Positions 25,139 through 37,088 of a stretch of DNA of 64,000 nt are shown here, in pieces; within the stretch, counting starts at the first letter, position 1; each line of letters begins with the position of its first letter. The notes beneath the pieces were generated by a model. The model made no database searches. It was given only the letters and a program-made list of their open reading frames with translations, and was not told the DNA's origin. The position numbers and the translations under genes are program-made. The DNA comes from Desmodus rotundus (taxonomy: Eukaryota > Chordata > Mammalia > Chiroptera > Phyllostomidae): NCBI RefSeq assembly GCF_022682495.2, contig NC_071392.1, positions 81,236,797 to 81,300,796 of the forward strand. The letters run 5' to 3'.

Positions 25139-25502
25139 TTTATTTTTTAAATCTATTTATTAATTTTTTATTGTTATTCTAGTACAGTCATCCCCCTTTG
25201 CCTTCCTCCTCCCAGCCCAACCCCCACTCCCAGTCGATTCTCACCCCATTGTCCATGTCCATGGGTCATTTATACACGTTCTTTGACTGATCCCTTCCCT
25301 TTATTTCCACCGTTATCCCCCCTCATCGCTGTCTGTCTGTTCCATGTTTTCACGCCTCCGGTTCTGTTTTGCTCCTTAGTTTATTTGTTCATTAGATTCC
25401 TCTTACAGGTGAGACCATACGGAATTTGTCTTTTACCGACTGGCTTATTTCCCTTGGCATAATATTAATATGCTAGTTCCACCCATGCTGTCGCAAAAGG
25501 TA
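25139..25502 (-). mobile_element. 5'-truncated L1 (tail family B)
   Basis: The T-rich start, 'ttttattgttattctagtacagtcatccccc', and 'caggtgagaccatacggaatttgtctttt' align in order with the 3' UTR and last codons of ORF2 of the full-length L1 at 49.3-54.75 kb. The homologous site there is near 49590-49690. It is truncated within the last roughly 30 codons of ORF2. Divergence is moderate, so this is an older copy. Confidence 0.8.
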
Positions 25503-25949
25503 CTGTTTTCTAAGAGTGAACAGAATAAAACATGTGTCTTCTGTTTTGGTGGCGGAGAATCTGAGCAATGAATCAGATTCCACTTGCATTTCTTATGCTT
25601 CACTTCCATTACCGGCAAAGGTCTTGTCAGGGAGTTCCGGTGGTTGATTCAAATGGAAACCGCAGCTCTTTTGAGCGCTCCTCCCTGGACGCCTAAGTTG
25701 GCGTGCACGTTTCAGTCAAAACCTGCCGGGTCGACTAATTCAGCTCCGAGGATAATGGCACATGGATTCCCAATCCACCCTTTAGAAGGATTCAGCACTC
25801 AACAGTTTCCCATGTTCCGTAGTATCATTTGGATGTGCTTTTAAAATATACCAAATAATTTATCAATTTCTTTCTTTAGCGAGTGAAGAATATAATAGAG
25901 TGTCAGGGAAAAAAAAAGTGACATGTTTAGCCCTTTAGTCATTTATCCT
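25503..25949. other. Non-coding stretch, no gene seen
   Basis: One 86-codon frame without motifs. An A run lies near 25910. Confidence 0.5.
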
Positions 25950-26455
25950 CTGTGATGGTTAATTTTGTGTCGACTTGACTGGATCACAAGTGCCCGAATT
26001 ATTTCTTGGTGTTTCTGGATGAGTTTAGTGTTCGGATTGGTGGGCTCAGTGAAGTAGATTGCTTCCCCCATCCCAGGTGGGTGGGCGTCATCCAATTTAT
26101 TCATGGTCCAAATAGAACAAAAGGCGGAGGAAGGAGGACGTTTCCCTTTCTTCTGCTTCACTGATTGAGCTGAGACAGCTCCTCTCATTTTCTGCTGCCC
26201 TCAGCCTCCCATGGTTCTCTGGGCTTCGAACCTCGACTCAACTACACCTCTGGCTTTCCTGGGTCTCCAGCTTCCAGACTTGCAGAGGGCAGTTGGTGGG
26301 ACTTCTCAGCCTATATAATTATGTAAGCCAATTCCTCATAATCAATCAATCTCAATGACTTATAGTTAATAGATAGGTAGGCAGGTAGATAGGTAGGAAG
26401 ATAGATATCTCATATTGATTCTGTTTCTCTGGAGAACTCTGATTAACACACACAC
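25950..26455 (+). mobile_element. Old LTR-like interspersed repeat
   Basis: The block begins 'tgatggttaattttgtgtcgacttgactgg' and ends '...gattctgtttctctggagaactctgattaacaca', a pair of ends that I recognise as a frequent old mammalian repeat, probably LTR-derived. The middle contains 'gtgggtgggcgtcatccaat' and 'tgggtctccagctt.cagactt' in the expected order. A TAGG/GATA microsatellite (26375-26408) has grown inside it. Confidence 0.55.
26375..26408. repeat. (TAGG)/(TAGA)n microsatellite
   Basis: Imperfect four-base units 'ataggtaggcaggtagataggtagg...' lie within the LTR-like repeat. Confidence 0.75.
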
Positions 26456-26796
26456 AGCTGGACTTTTTTTCTTTAACTATCTTCCTCTTTTATACCCAAT
26501 ATTAAAAAGTAATATTGGGATCCTTAAATAATAGATTTAGACTCTGCAACATGCTGAGTATATCACTAATTTATGCCTAGTCTATGCTACCTGAGCAAGC
26601 CACATAAAATCATAGAAACATTTGAACTTTCAATATTAGAATTATTCATTGAGAACCAGTTTTATCTCATATGTCATTATTTAAATGCGTGTGAGCTTCT
26701 TTAACTTTGAAGTGCACTAGACTGCACATGAGAAATTAAGTTGGCATCTGCCACTCAGCATGCTGAAAAGATGGGGACCCAGAGAATATGCTTTGA

Positions 26797-26857
26797 ATGT
26801 TTTTTTTTTACTTTTTTCTTTTTTTCTAATTTTTATTGTTATTCAGTTACAGTTGTC
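26797..26857 (-). mobile_element. Very short L1 3' end scrap
   Basis: The T-rich run followed by 'taatttttattgttattcagttacagttgt' matches the extreme 3' end of the L1 tail family B. Only about 60 bases remain, as in a severely 5'-truncated insertion. Confidence 0.6.
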
Positions 26858-28202
26858 TGTTTTTAAGAAATTTACTGTTTCTTTCATCACTGAATCATGA
26901 TCCAGAAATCTGATTTGATTACCAACCATTTTCCATGAGCAGAACACCGTGCGGACAGGTGTTCATCATCAACATCCTCTCTGCACACAGAAATACTCTT
27001 CCAGGTACACGTGTTGCTGATTCCCCCTTCCTACTGATATTAGTGCCTTCTTCTCCAGCTGAATTACGGCTCCCAAAATACACATAAGCTAAATGAAATA
27101 CCCTTTCCCAGGGGGTTGGGTTTTTAGTAACAGATCAAATACTAACCAAGATTTTCTCCTTGATGTGGGTACCATATATGTTCTAAGAGCAGAGTCACAT
27201 TCTGTTCAGGGGTCACACACAGCGATTGACCAGAATATCTGGAGGAGGGATGATGTGATAGTAATTGCTCTTCTACATTGTACGTTATGAGCACTATGTG
27301 ATAACAAGAACATCATTTCACGGGGGAGTTTTACAAGTTTTCCCACTAACTTCCTGTGTTTTCTCTTTGAACAGAACATTAATTCTTAATTTTCTACCTG
27401 ATTTTGCAAACGTCTTGCCACACTGTGATTTGTACTTGTTTTAACTCACTGGGCTACAATTTTGAGTGATTAAACTATAGTTTTAACTTCCTCTCTGTGT
27501 TTATCTTTTAAATTAACCTTTTAAAAAATGGGAATGTATTTTCCCACAGATTCAGGAAAAGATAACCTGTAGGTTATCTCATTTTTAAAAAAATAATTAT
27601 GCAAATGATACTGGCTCTCTGCCAGTGTTCAAGTGGCTCCCCAGTCTAATGATAGCTGAAGTTCAGGTATCTACTGTCACACGTCCTGACTGCAATTTTC
27701 CATTTTCGGTGCTTGTGCAAACATTCACACTTTTACGTTCGTTTGCCATTGCATTAACAGATTTACTTACTCATAGCAGGCTCTCGTTTGATGTAATTTG
27801 AGACATTTTTCTGAGTTTTATAATTTATGTTATGCCTTTCATCACTAATTTTATGTTTTACAAATGTATTTCTGGGACACTAATATTGTTTTTTCTGAGT
27901 GGTGGACATGAGGTAGCATAAAAATAAGAGCAAAAGTTAAATTAGTTCAATGAGCCTAGCATGTGGAAAAAAATAGCATGAAAATGACATGATCATATTT
28001 TAGGGAAGATAAACTTCAGACAAATTGACAACCAAATCTGTCATTCTAAAAATTGGAAATCTTTAATATCATAATTAAGAAGAATGTATTTTATATCATT
28101 ATAATCAAACTTACATTTCAAAAATATAGATATATTCTTTTACTTTTTTTTTCCTTCTTTATTACTTTCATACCAATTGATAGAAAATCTGAGACAAATA
28201 AT
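26858..28202. other. Non-coding stretch with palindrome/octamer cluster
   Basis: No gene is supported. The frame at 27093-27290 is only 65 codons. The notable part is 27561-27626, described separately. Confidence 0.5.
27561..27626. promoter_or_regulatory. Candidate regulatory cluster: two inverted repeats flanking an octamer
   Basis: gataacct-gt-aggttatc (27561-27578) is a perfect 8-base-arm inverted repeat. An AT-rich 'aataattatgcaaatga' follows, containing the octamer ATGCAAAT (27599-27606). Then actggc-tctct-gccagt (27610-27626) is a perfect 6-base-arm inverted repeat. The octamer is the known POU-factor site. Function is inference only. Confidence 0.3.
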
Positions 28203-28218
28203 TGCTGGCCAAATACTT
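28203..28218. repeat. Target-site duplication, left copy (HAL1-a)
   Basis: tgctggccaaatactt, identical to the copy at 30147-30162. Confidence 0.95.
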
Positions 28219-30146
28219 TTAAAAATACATTTTATTGATTATGCTATTACAGTTGCCCCATTTTCCCCCTTTATTCCCCTCCACCCTGTAACCCCCCCCC
28301 CCACTAGCATTCTGCCCTTACTTAGTTCATGTCCATGGGTCGTACATATAAGTTCTTTGGCTTCTGCATTTCCCATACTATTCTTAACCTCCCCCTATCT
28401 ATTTTGTATCTACTTTTTATGCTTCTTATTCCCTGTATGTTTTCCCCCATTCTCCCTCCTCCCCTTCTCTGCTGATAACCCTCCATGTGATCTCCCTTTC
28501 TGTGAATCTGTTCCTGTTCTACTTTTTTGCTTAATTTGTTTTTGTTTTTGTTTTAGGTTCAGTTGTTGATAGTTGCGAGTTTGTTATCATTTTACTGTTC
28601 ATATTTTTAATCTCCTTCTTGTTCTTAGATAAGTCCCTTTAACATTTCATATAATAAGGGCTTGGTGATGATGAACTCCTTTAACTTGACCTTATCTGGG
28701 AAGCACTTTATCTGCCCTTCCATTCTAAATGATAGCTTTGCTGAATAGAGTAATCTTGGATGTAGGTCCTTGCCTTTCATAACTGAATACTTCTTTCCAG
28801 CCCTTTCTTGCCTGTAAGGTTTCTTTGGAGAAATCAGCTGATAGCCTAATGGGAACTCCTTTGAAGGTAACTGTCTCCTTTTCTCTTGCTGCTTTTAAGA
28901 TTCTCTCCTTCTGTTTAATCTTGGGTAATGTAATTATGATGTGCCTTGGTGTGTGCTTCCTTAGGTCCAACTTCTTTGGGACTCTCTGAGCTTCCTGAAC
29001 TTCCTGGAAGTCTATTTCCTTTGCCAGATTTGGAAAAATTCTACATTATGTTTTCAAATAAATTTTCAATTTCTTGTTCTTCCTCTTCCCCTCCTAGCAC
29101 CCCTCTAATTCAGATTTTGGAGCGTTTGAAGTTGTCCCTGAGTTTCCTAAGCCTCGCCTCATTTTTTTGAATTCTTGTTTGTTCATTCTGTTCCAGTTGG
29201 ATGTTTATTTCTTCCTTTTGTTCCAAATTGTTGATTTGAGTCCCTGTTTCCTTCCCTTCACTGTTGGTTCCCTGTGTATTTTTCTTTATTTCACTTTGCG
29301 CAGCCTTCACTTCTTCCTGTACTTTGCAACCATACTCAACCAATTCTGTGATCATTCTGATTACCAGCATTTTGAATTGTGCATCTGATAGGAGGCTATC
29401 TCTTCATCACTTAGTTCTATTTTTGGCATTTTGACCTCTTCTTTCATTTGGGCCATATTTGTTTGTCTCGGCACACCCTGTTATGTAGTAAGGGGCAGAG
29501 CTTTAGGTGTTCACCAGGGCGGAGCAACCCACTTGGCTGTGTTGTGACACTGTATGTGGGGGATGGGTCTGAGAGGGAAAAATGATGCCTGCTCAGCTCT
29601 CTGCCAGCTTTCAGTCACTTCCTCTGCTACCCACATGCAAATTGTGCCTTTCTGGTGCTGATTCCCCGGTGGGTGGGCTTGTGTACCTTCCAGGATCCTG
29701 TGGGTCTCTCCAATGAGCTCTCCTGTGAGGCTGGGAGTTTCTCCCGCTGCCACAACCCCCACAGGTTTTTACAGCCAGAGGTTTTGAGGCTTTGTTTTTC
29801 CCATGCTGGAACCCTGGGTTGTGTGGTCTGTCTCGCTCCCCAGTTGTTCCTCCCAGTTTATCTGCACACGGATGGGGGACTGCCCCAACTCCCAGCCACC
29901 ACCTTGCCCACCCCAGTTCTCCAGCCGCTGTGTTGCTGCAAGTCTTCTCCACCCAGCTGCCCATCTCTGCCTCTCCTACCAGTCTGGACAGATGTTTCTT
30001 CTCTAACTCCTTGGTTGTCAGACTTCCATGCAGTTTGATTACCTGGAATTTCTGGTTATCTTTTGTTTTTAAATTTGTTGTCTTTCTTTTGGTTGTGGGA
30101 GGGGGCAAAGTGTATCTACCTATGCCTCCATCTTGGTGGGAAGTCC
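28219..30146 (-). mobile_element. HAL1-like element a (half-LINE-1), full length
   Basis: A 1.93-kb minus-strand element bounded by a perfect 16-bp target-site duplication. From its 5' end (right) to its 3' end (left) it has a 5' UTR of about 690 bp, a degraded ORF1, and directly after the ORF1 stop a 3' UTR of about 400 bp ending near an AATAAA (28231-28236, minus). There is no endonuclease or reverse transcriptase region, although a full L1 would have about 3.8 kb here. Since both duplications sit exactly at the ends, the absence is a property of the inserted RNA, not of 5' truncation. This is the layout of known HAL1 elements, which need L1 ORF2 protein in trans. A C run lies at 28292-28303. 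Confidence 0.85.
28625..29456 (-). pseudogene. Degraded L1-type ORF1 of HAL1-like element a
   Basis: Translated pieces of the minus strand align with ORF1 of the intact L1 in this window. The start region 'ATGGCCCAAATGAAAG' lies near 29456. An acidic coiled-coil part is at 29110-29370, and RNA-binding motifs (RHIIITLP, ERILKAAREK, PIRLSADFS, TLQARKGWKEVF) at 28725-28970. The end MLKGLI-stop is at 28625. At least one frame break separates the pieces, so no full-length protein can be made. Confidence 0.8.
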
Positions 30147-30162
30147 TGCTGGCCAAATACTT
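30147..30162. repeat. Target-site duplication, right copy (HAL1-a)
   Basis: tgctggccaaatactt, followed by 'aaagg'. The actt/aaag junction suits an L1-type endonuclease cut. Confidence 0.95.
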
Positions 30163-30940
30163 AAAGGCACATACTTTTATATTATCTCATGGATAGAGCA
30201 AAAATGGATGGTTAATGTTTTAAAGGCTTGTTTTAAAATCTTGGATTAATCATTTAGTGTCTAGTGATGTTACCTTTGGGAACATTTAATTTCTTGAAAC
30301 TTTGGTTTTCTCATCTGTAAAATGAGAATAAGAATGCATTTGTTAATTTTGGTTACAAAGATGAAAACAGCTAATCCCAAATCAGTGTAATTGTGTAATA
30401 TATATTAGTTTCATTGCTCATCTGAATTTGTTATTGTATTGACTTTATAGACTGGCCATGATAAAAATGAATTTCCCTCGTGAAAGATTTTTGAGAAGAT
30501 GATTTTATATGGAACTGTGTTTGTTTCTTTTTCAGAAAGTTATCACTAAGTACTTAGAGGGGTCAGACCAGGAGAGATTGCAGATAATGTGAAGAATAGA
30601 GGAAGGGTAAAGGACAGTGATATATTTCTTGGATTTTTCATCCTGGTCTCAACCAGGGAGAATTGTCTATTGATTAGTGTTTGGTAGTTGGCTTTGCATT
30701 TGATGAGCACTAAGTAGAAAAAATAAGGCAGCCTAAGAGGAAAATTAATAGATTGTCACTGTCTGCATGCTTCAAATCTTCTAAAGTGACTCTTGAGAGA
30801 AATAACTCACCAATTCCCTAACCCTACTCAGCTTCTTCCTTAATTGTCTGATACGTGCTTATATTTTGGTTTCTCAGATATAGCTAGTTTTGCTAAAAAA
30901 TGCTTTTGATCAGCGAAATGCAGAACATTTACAAGGCATG
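30163..30940. other. Non-coding stretch with a MIR scrap
   Basis: No gene is seen. The part near 30295-30340 ('ttctcatctgtaaaatgagaataagaatgc') is the conserved MIR core on the plus strand. Confidence 0.55.
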
Positions 30941-31135
30941 TAATTTTTTTTCTTTTTTCTTTTTCCATTTTTTTAAACTTTCAATCTTTTATTATTTTTT
31001 TCTTTTTTCATTACTATTTAGTTCACTTATACTCCTTCCCCCAACAATCACCACATTGTTGTCCATGCCCATGAGTTCCTTTTTCCTTTTTGCTCAGTCC
31101 CTGCACTCCCTAACCATCCCCCTCCCCTTAAAATT
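30941..31135 (-). mobile_element. L1 3' UTR fragment
   Basis: The T-rich start with 'attactatttagttcacttatactccttccccc' and 'gttgtccatgcccatgag...tttgctcagtccctgcactccct' parallels the 3' UTR of bat L1 tails seen elsewhere in the window. It is 5'-truncated and diverged. Confidence 0.6.
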
Positions 31136-33394
31136 AAAAAAAAAATGGGGTGGGGATATTTTCCTTTGAATTCTATAAAGGTTAACTTCTAATATGAAGA
31201 CTACTGATCATTTCCTTTTCATAATACTAGATTCAGCTTAGTATTTCTCAGCACTTTGATTGTAGGTTATTAGCATTAGAAAATTATGTTGAGAACAATT
31301 TTTTTTCAGATATGCTAGGTCCATTGAAGACCATGTTTATATACACATTTTTAATTTCCAAGTTTTTGAAACAGTCTTCTTTTTACTTTTATTAAAAACA
31401 TTTGGGCTAAAGTTTAAAAGTATCTTTATCAATATAGAATATATATCAAGAAATAAATCTCCCAATGAATTATAGGGATAACATCAGTAAAGAGGCTTCA
31501 TTATTGTTATTTACCTTCAATATAATAATTTACTATTTTTATATTATAAATGTATTTATATAAGTAAACACATAACTGTATGGATTACATATAATTTATA
31601 TGTAATTCTAGAGTGATTCTTTTAGAAGTTTTCCAAGTTACCTCTGAAGACTATTTGCTTTGAAACTTTTCATAAAATAGTTTAACATTGCTAATAAAAA
31701 TATGACTCTTGAGACTAAAAGCACAATAGGTTGTCACAAAGCATTGGTTACTAAAGACTCACATAGCAATGACTTCTTTTGTTACCGTCAATTGCTTAAG
31801 GCAAGAAACAAAAACCCACTCAACATAGCCTAAGGAAAAAGGGCATTACCTATTAACGGATAAAGGGCATCTAACTGAGCTTCATTACAGATACCGTGAG
31901 ACCTTACTGGGCATGACAAGTCAGCAGATGCATATACTCTCTAGCTATTACTCTTTTGGGATATGCATGGTCCCCCGTGTCCTTTTTGTCCTCTGTACCC
32001 ACAAGTGTCCTCGTACCCATCGACAGTGCACATGGACCAAAATAGCCACCGTATCTTCCAAGTCCCTATCTCCACGTCCTGTCTCCATCAGTCACCACAA
32101 GCTGACTCTTAGTTTCTTGGTCTTTATTTAAATTTTCACAAAGGGGGACCTTATCTGACCCATCTCTGGTTTACAATGATAGGCAGGTGTAATCGCCTGC
32201 TACGAACATAGCTGTAGGACCCTACCTCTCTAGCTGAGGTCCAGGTTATGGGTCTGCACAGGGGAAAACTAACAGAGATGGAGAAGTTAAGAATTAATCT
32301 GTTCTTAAAGGCAAAGCTGATGATATTTATTATGGGGTATGTTCATGGGATTAGAGAAGGTAGTTTTTCCTAATATCTCTCATGAACACTTTCTAGAATA
32401 TTTTACTTCATTTTTTTACTTTGCATTTCACTTCAAATGTTAGAAATTGTTTTGCATTAACAAGGGACATTTTCTGAGGGAAGATTTAAGCTTCCAAACA
32501 CATTTAAATTAGTTGTGTTAAATCATTGGCATTGGGGAAAGGTGGGGTTAGATGCAATCAAGGTGACAGAAGTGAAATAAAACCTAATTTTGAAGAATTC
32601 AGCTGCCTGGAAAACTCCAGGCTTGGGTGGTAGTTTATCTCTAGCCATAAATTATTACTAATACCAGCAGTTACCACAGGGTTCATTCTTTATTTATTTC
32701 TTTACTTTTTCTCTGCCTGTGAGAAATGTGTCTCTCATTATTAACAATATAGCTATATGTTTTCCAAGCCCTAGGATATAAATAAAGTGATTTCACAATT
32801 GCTAAATCTTAGCTCTGAAAAACAAACCTGCTCATATTACAGTTTCTCTAGCACGGGAGAAGCATATTCGCTAATACCTTGTATTGCTTTCGCAACTCTG
32901 TATAGGTCTGAAATTATTTCAAAATGTCAGGCCAAAAAATAAATTAAAAATTTAAATCTGACAATTGTTTTTTTTAAATGACCTTTGAATTCTGTGTTTT
33001 GTGGGGGAAGCCTTCCTCTAACACCTCCTTCCCATCCAAGATTGTAAAATATTGTCTGATACTTAATTCCAGGTGCTAACATACTTTGATTTTTATTTCT
33101 ATGTCTTTAATGTATGGGCAATTTCTTTTGATGTATTATATAAAGTAGAGAATTGACTGCATTATATTTTCCTTTGACGCGTAAACAACCATTGTCCCCA
33201 ACCATTTATTCTAAAGTTCATCATTTTCTGGCTAAATTTAAAAAAAAGACACATTATGACATAAGAAATCACCATATATATGTTTGTGTCTGTGTCAAGC
33301 CTTTCTATTTTCCTCCTGATTCAGTTGTCTGTTGACATTTTGGTATCGCCGTGTTTAATGTGCTGTGTTTCGTATATTGTGATATTTGCATCTA
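31136..33394. other. Non-coding stretch, no gene seen
   Basis: AT-rich, with only short open frames. A weak L2-like piece may lie near 33004-33075 ('ggggaagccttcctctaacacctcc'). Confidence 0.5.
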
Positions 33395-33840
33395 ACAGCG
33401 CACGTTGCGTTCTCTGGAAATAGACTCTGAGATGGAGAATAGTGTGTGGGAAGTTCATTAGCGAGTGTTCCAGCAATCAGCACCTGTGCGGAAGAGTAGG
33501 ATGCAAAAACGGGCAGAGGGAGACAATGTACATAAGGTTGGCCCCTTAAAGCTACAGTTGGCCCCACCAGGAGCTCTGAAGAAAGGACAGCCTTTCAGAG
33601 ATGTCCCAAGTCAGGGGAGATGGCCGAGTTTTTATACTCCTGTGTCAACCACTACTTGGATGCAGGCAGCCTCTTAGAAAGGACACAAACTGGGCAAAGT
33701 GGCTTTCTTCAGCTGAGAGACGTGCCTGGAGGGGGCAGGCGGCGGAGGGCTACCTGCTGGCAGAACGTTGAGCAGCAGGAGGAATCTGTCCTTTAGCCTC
33801 CAGGAGGGATTTCAGTAGAAAGGCAGTGTTCACTTAGGTT
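33395..33840. other. Possible old LTR-like repeat, unassigned
   Basis: GC-richer stretch with 'ctggaaatagactctgagatggagaatagtgtgtgg' and a purine-rich end. It has the texture of an old interspersed repeat, but I cannot name a family. The 70-codon frames on both strands are not supported as genes. Confidence 0.3.
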
Positions 33841-34099
33841 TCAACAAAACTTCCCCACTATTTACTTATTTATATTCTTTCTTCCAAATGAATTTTAAAA
33901 TTGGCCTAATCAAGTTCCTCTTCAATGCTTGTTTGAAACATGTTTGGGATTCTATTAAATTAAAGATTAATTGGCTCTCAAAAGTAATCCAGCCAAAATC
34001 TAAAAATGTAGACATTTGTTTTATCCTTGAAGACATGTTTTCTCCAGAATATGTTTATTTACTTATTTTAGAACAAGGAGCATATTACATTTTTTGTAA

Positions 34100-34250
34100 A
34101 GAGTGAATTTTTAATTTTTTATTGAATTTTTTAATCAATACGGCTTAACAAAATTATACAGGTTGCAGGTGCACAATTCTAGAACACATCATCTGTACAT
34201 TGTACTGTATGCTCACCACCCCAAGTTAAGTCTCCATCCGTCACCATTTA
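34100..34250 (-). mobile_element. Older L1-type 3' UTR fragment
   Basis: 'aattttttattgaattttttaatcaatacggcttaacaaaattatacaggttgcaggtgcacaattctagaac' and 'ctcaccaccccaagttaagtctcc' parallel another copy at 44350-44470. The two share the order and spacing of motifs, so they belong to one family, probably an older L1 tail. Confidence 0.55.
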
Positions 34251-34539
34251 GGGGAAAATTGTGACCTCCATAATATGTTTAAATAACCAATAATCTTGTA
34301 AAACATCTGAACATCTGATGGGCCCTTTTCTCTGAGGACTCGAGTATTTGTTGTGTATGGTGAATCCCTTCTAAGTCTCCATCGGTGATGGTTCACAGTA
34401 CTACTTTGTGTGGCTTAAGGAAAAGGACGCATTGTTCCTTAAATAAATAAATTAAGTAAATAAATAAATAAATGACAAACGTCACTCTGCAGCTCTGCCT
34501 TGTTCTGCTTCAATAATACTTGACACTTTTCTTCTTTGT

Positions 34540-34554
34540 TTCAATTTAATTCTT
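34540..34554. repeat. Target-site duplication, left copy (HAL1-b)
   Basis: ttcaatttaattctt, identical to the copy at 37089-37103. Confidence 0.95.
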
Positions 34555-37088
34555 TTTTTAAATTTTGATTTAATCTTTTTAAAGTATATTTTATTGATGA
34601 TGATGTTACAGTTGTACAAATTTTTTTCCCTTTTGCCCCCCTCCACCCAGTATCTACCTTCCCCCCTTCCTTCCAGTAATCCCATCCTCTTAGTTCGTGT
34701 CCATGGGTCACACATGTAAGTTCTTGGCTTCTCCCTTTCCTATAGTGTTCTTAACATCTCCCTGTCTGTTTTATTCCTACTGATTATGCTTCTTGATCCC
34801 TACACCATTTTCCAATTCTCACCCTTCCCCCTACCAGCTGATAACCCTCCAAATGACCCCCATACCTATGATTCTGTTCCTGTTCTAGTTTTTTGCTTAG
34901 TTTGTTTTTTTCTTTTTTAGATTCAGTTGTTGATAGTTGTGAGTTTGTTGTCATTTTACTGTTCATATTTTTTATCTTCTTCTTTTTCTTTAATAAGTCC
35001 CTTTAACATTTCATATAATGAGGGCTTGGTGATGATGAACTCCTTTAACTTTACCTTGTCTGGGAAGCACTTTATCTGTCCTTCTGTTCTAAATGATAGC
35101 TTTGCTGCAGAGAGTAATCTAGGTTGTAGGTGCTTGCCTTTCATCACTGTGAATACTTCTTTCCAGCCCCTTCTTGCCCACAAAGTTTCCTTTGAGAAAT
35201 CAGCTGACAGTCTTATGGGAACTCCTTTGCAAGTAACTCTCTGCTTTTCTCTTGCTGCTTTAAGACTCTCTGTTTATCTTTAACCCTTGGTATTTTAATT
35301 ATGATGTGTCTTGGTGTGGTCATCTTTGGGTCCACCTTGATTGGGACTCTGTACTTCCTAGACTTGCATGTCTATTTCCTTCACCAAATTAGGGAAATTA
35401 TCTTTCACTATTTTTTTCAAATAGACCTGTGATTTCTTGCTCTTTCTCTTCTCCTTCTGGCACCCCTATGATGCTAATGTTGGACCTGTTGAAGTTGTCC
35501 CAGAGGCTGCTTATACTACCCTAATTTTTTTGGATTCTTTTTTCTTCTTGTTGTTCTGATTGTTTTTTTTCTGCTTCTTTCAAATCATTGATTTGATTCT
35601 CAGCTTCATCCACTCTAATGTTGTTTCCCTATTACTTGTTCTTCATTTCAATTAGTGAATCCTTCATTTGTGACTAGATCTTTTTTTATGTTGCTGAGGT
35701 CCTCACTAAGTTCCTTGAGCATCCTTATAAGCAGTGTTTTGAACTCTGCATCTGATAGATTCCTTATCTCCATTTCGTTTAGCTCTTCTTCTGGAATGTT
35801 GATCTGTTCTTTCATTTGGACCATATTGGTTTGTCTTCTCATTTTGGCAGCCTCCCTGTGTTTGTTTCTATGTATCAAGTAGAGCGGCTTTGATTCTGTA
35901 CCTTGGTAGTGTGGCCTAACGTAGGAGGTGTCCCATAGGGTCCAGTGGCACAGCCTCCCCTATCACCCAAGTTGGGTATTTGAAGTGTGCCTTTTGTGTG
36001 GTCTGAGTACACCCTCCTCTTGTAATTGAGTCTCGGTTGCTGTTGGCAGGTCAATGGAGGGATTTGTCCAGGCCAGTGAGCTGCAAGGACTGACTGTGAC
36101 TACTTACTACCAACGTCCTCCCTCCATGGAGGATCATCTGTACAGCGGCAGGGTGGAGGTGCTCCGACATGGTCTGTAGCTGTCCACTGAGTGTGCTGGC
36201 CCTGGGGTTTCCTGGGTGGTGCAGGCCAAGGTCAGCCCCCACCTGTGTTTTGCCCCGGGCTGCCCTTCCTGAGCAATCTGAGATGGCTGCTACTTGTGCT
36301 GGGCTTGGAGACTCCCAGGTGAAGCCCAGCCGTGAAACTAATCTGGCTGCTGCTAGTGCCCAGCCTGGAGCTCCTTGAGGCCAGCTGTTGCTTGTTTAAT
36401 AGGATTTAGGAAGTTGTAAAGCATGAGCCAAGATCAGCCATTCATATCGAAAAGCAGCTTGGGTGGGCCCTTAAATTGGGTGGGTGGACTTTTGGGGGAT
36501 CTCAAAGGCAGGTCAAACATTGTTAGCCAGATTGATGGAGCCTCAGATACAGCACCAGCCTGTGTGGCTCTGCAGTGGGAGGGCTCAGAAAAGGGACAAT
36601 GACCTCTGCTCACACTGATATCAGACACTTCTGCCTCTCCCAGTATGCCACCAGTGCCCTTCAAGCTGCCACCCTGGTGCTGGAGCTCAGAGGGAGAGAG
36701 TCTGAGTAAGCCCATGTGTGGTTCTTTAAGAGGAACTGCTTGGGGCTCCAGAAGTTTCTTCCACAGACTCAGTCCCCGGCTGGTTTTTGCAGTCAGAAGT
36801 TGTGGGGATTTGTCTTCCTGACACTGGAACCCTGGGCTGGGGGCCTGATGTTGGGCTGGGACTCCTTACTCCCAATATATCCCTCCCGAATTTTTCTCCA
36901 CCATATGTGAGTGAGAGTCCAGCCCATTCTGTGTCTGCACCTGTCCTACTAGTCTCGATGGATGGGGTTTCTTTTATTCTGTAGGTGTCAGACTTCCATT
37001 CCACTCGATTTCTGATGTTTCTGAGTGATGGTTGTTTTATATTTTAGTTGTAAGAGGCCATGCCTATGCTGCCATCTTGACTGGAAGC
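34555..37088 (-). mobile_element. HAL1-like element b (half-LINE-1), full length
   Basis: A 2.53-kb minus-strand element with a perfect 15-bp target-site duplication. Its 5' UTR is long (about 1.2 kb), followed by a degraded ORF1 (34956-35878) and then the 3' UTR, ending near AATAAA (34590-34595, minus). No ORF2 sequence is present. The ORF1 and 3' UTR resemble element a closely by eye, including 'aagtccctttaacatttcatataat' and 'gggcttggtgatgatgaactcc'. The 5' UTRs differ in length, so these are related but not simple copies. Confidence 0.85.
34956..35878 (-). pseudogene. Degraded L1-type ORF1 of HAL1-like element b
   Basis: The N-terminal piece (35648-35878) carries 'QMKEQINIPEEELNEMEIRNLSDAEFK', which parallels the LSDTEFKAMVIRKLTEL segment of the intact ORF1. 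The C-terminal piece (34956-35183) carries W-x-x-V-F, QPRLLSAAKLSF and YEMLKGLI motifs and runs eleven residues past the usual end. The middle is out of frame, so no full protein is possible. Confidence 0.8.

Noticed and set aside
29611..30196. 181-codon minus frame and 134-codon plus frame in HAL1-a
   Set aside because: They lie in the 5' UTR of the half-LINE-1 and overlap each other. No domain is present and the region is non-coding in this element class.
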